Assembly (NCBI GenBank): GCA_028564675.1
Contig: JAOVVO010000019.1
Coordinates: 229,535-293,534 of the forward strand
Reading direction: 5' to 3'
Source: Onchocerca lupi
Taxonomy: Eukaryota; Nematoda; Chromadorea; Rhabditida; Onchocercidae
DNA length: 64,000 nt
In this document: positions 63,937 to 64,000 of the stretch, piece by piece
Position numbering within the stretch: position 1 is the first letter of the stretch
How the letters are laid out: the number at the start of each line of letters is the position of its first letter
Notes under the pieces: model-generated
Seen by the model: the letters and a program-made list of their open reading frames with translations, nothing else
What the model was told of the DNA's origin: nothing
Databases searched by the model: none
Translations under genes and position numbers: made by a program

Positions 63937-63954
63937 GTAATAATGATAATAATG

Positions 63955-64000
<46 letters not shown>
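63937..64000. repeat. AAT/GATAAT microsatellite at the window edge
   Basis: An ATAATG/ATAATA run passing into pure AAT triplets that continue off the right end of the window. Confidence 0.95.

Larger units (their letters stand above)
58796..64000. other. Gene-poor right end
   Basis: Very AT-rich. The open frames at 60072-60278, 60977-61228 and 62499-62690 are low in complexity or lack splice context and are not called. Poly-A and poly-T runs are frequent (61411-61450, 61511-61529, 62580-62620). A cysteine-bearing frame on the minus strand at 63350-63568 is noted separately. The CPG4-like promoter lies at the left end. Confidence 0.55.

Noticed and set aside
1..64000. CRISPR arrays, prokaryotic operons or phage
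   Set aside because: No regularly spaced repeats of that type; all supported genes are intron-rich eukaryotic genes.

Overview
The window is AT-rich nuclear DNA from a nematode, probably a clade III spirurid/filarial-type worm; the species cannot be fixed from sequence alone. The reasons are spliced genes with short phase-consistent introns and TTTCAG/TTTTAG-type acceptors, AG acceptors a few bases upstream of several start codons (the usual mark of spliced-leader trans-splicing), an exact 18-nt match to the 3' part of nematode SL1, and nematode-type gene content (a HORMA meiotic axis protein, a CPG4-domain secreted protein, a large amino-acid transporter paralogue). I rebuilt the gene models by hand, following splice sites and reading phase across exons.

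Layout. 289-944 (-): the first three exons of a P-glycoprotein ABC transporter whose remainder lies off the left edge. 6032-10551 (-): a complete 10-exon AAAP-family amino-acid transporter with one GC-AG intron. 10552-18464: a 7.9-kb gene-poor stretch holding GC-rich promoter-like islands, AAT microsatellites, the SL1-like sequence and a foldback repeat. 18465-20159 (+): a small unrecognised four-exon gene. 21170-36598 (+): the largest subunit of RNA polymerase I (rpoa-1/POLR1A), 33 exons, about 1740 aa, the dominant gene here. 36599-39519: intergenic, with an inverted, decayed copy of rpoa-1 exon 26 and intron 26. 39520-45083 (+): a HORMA-domain protein of the HIM-3/HTP/HORMAD type. 46972-50276 (+): ADP-dependent glucokinase. 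51177-54608 (+): mitochondrial malonyl-CoA:ACP transacylase. 54725-58795 (-): a CPG4-like secreted cysteine protein, convergent with the transacylase and separated from it by only 116 bp between stop codons. 58796-64000: AT-rich, no supported gene, several perfect inverted repeats and an AAT microsatellite at the right edge.

The genes do not form one pathway. They cover transport (P-glycoprotein, amino-acid transporter), rRNA transcription (rpoa-1), meiotic chromosome structure (HORMA protein), sugar phosphorylation (ADPGK), mitochondrial fatty-acid synthesis (MCAT) and a secreted, possibly membrane-anchored protein (CPG4-like). Five consecutive genes run on the + strand, but the 0.9-2.9 kb gaps do not by themselves show an operon. 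I found no convincing new multi-gene system. The most unusual signals are the SL1 fragment in a gene desert, the inverted rpoa-1 duplication, the foldback repeat family and the isolated GC-rich palindrome island.
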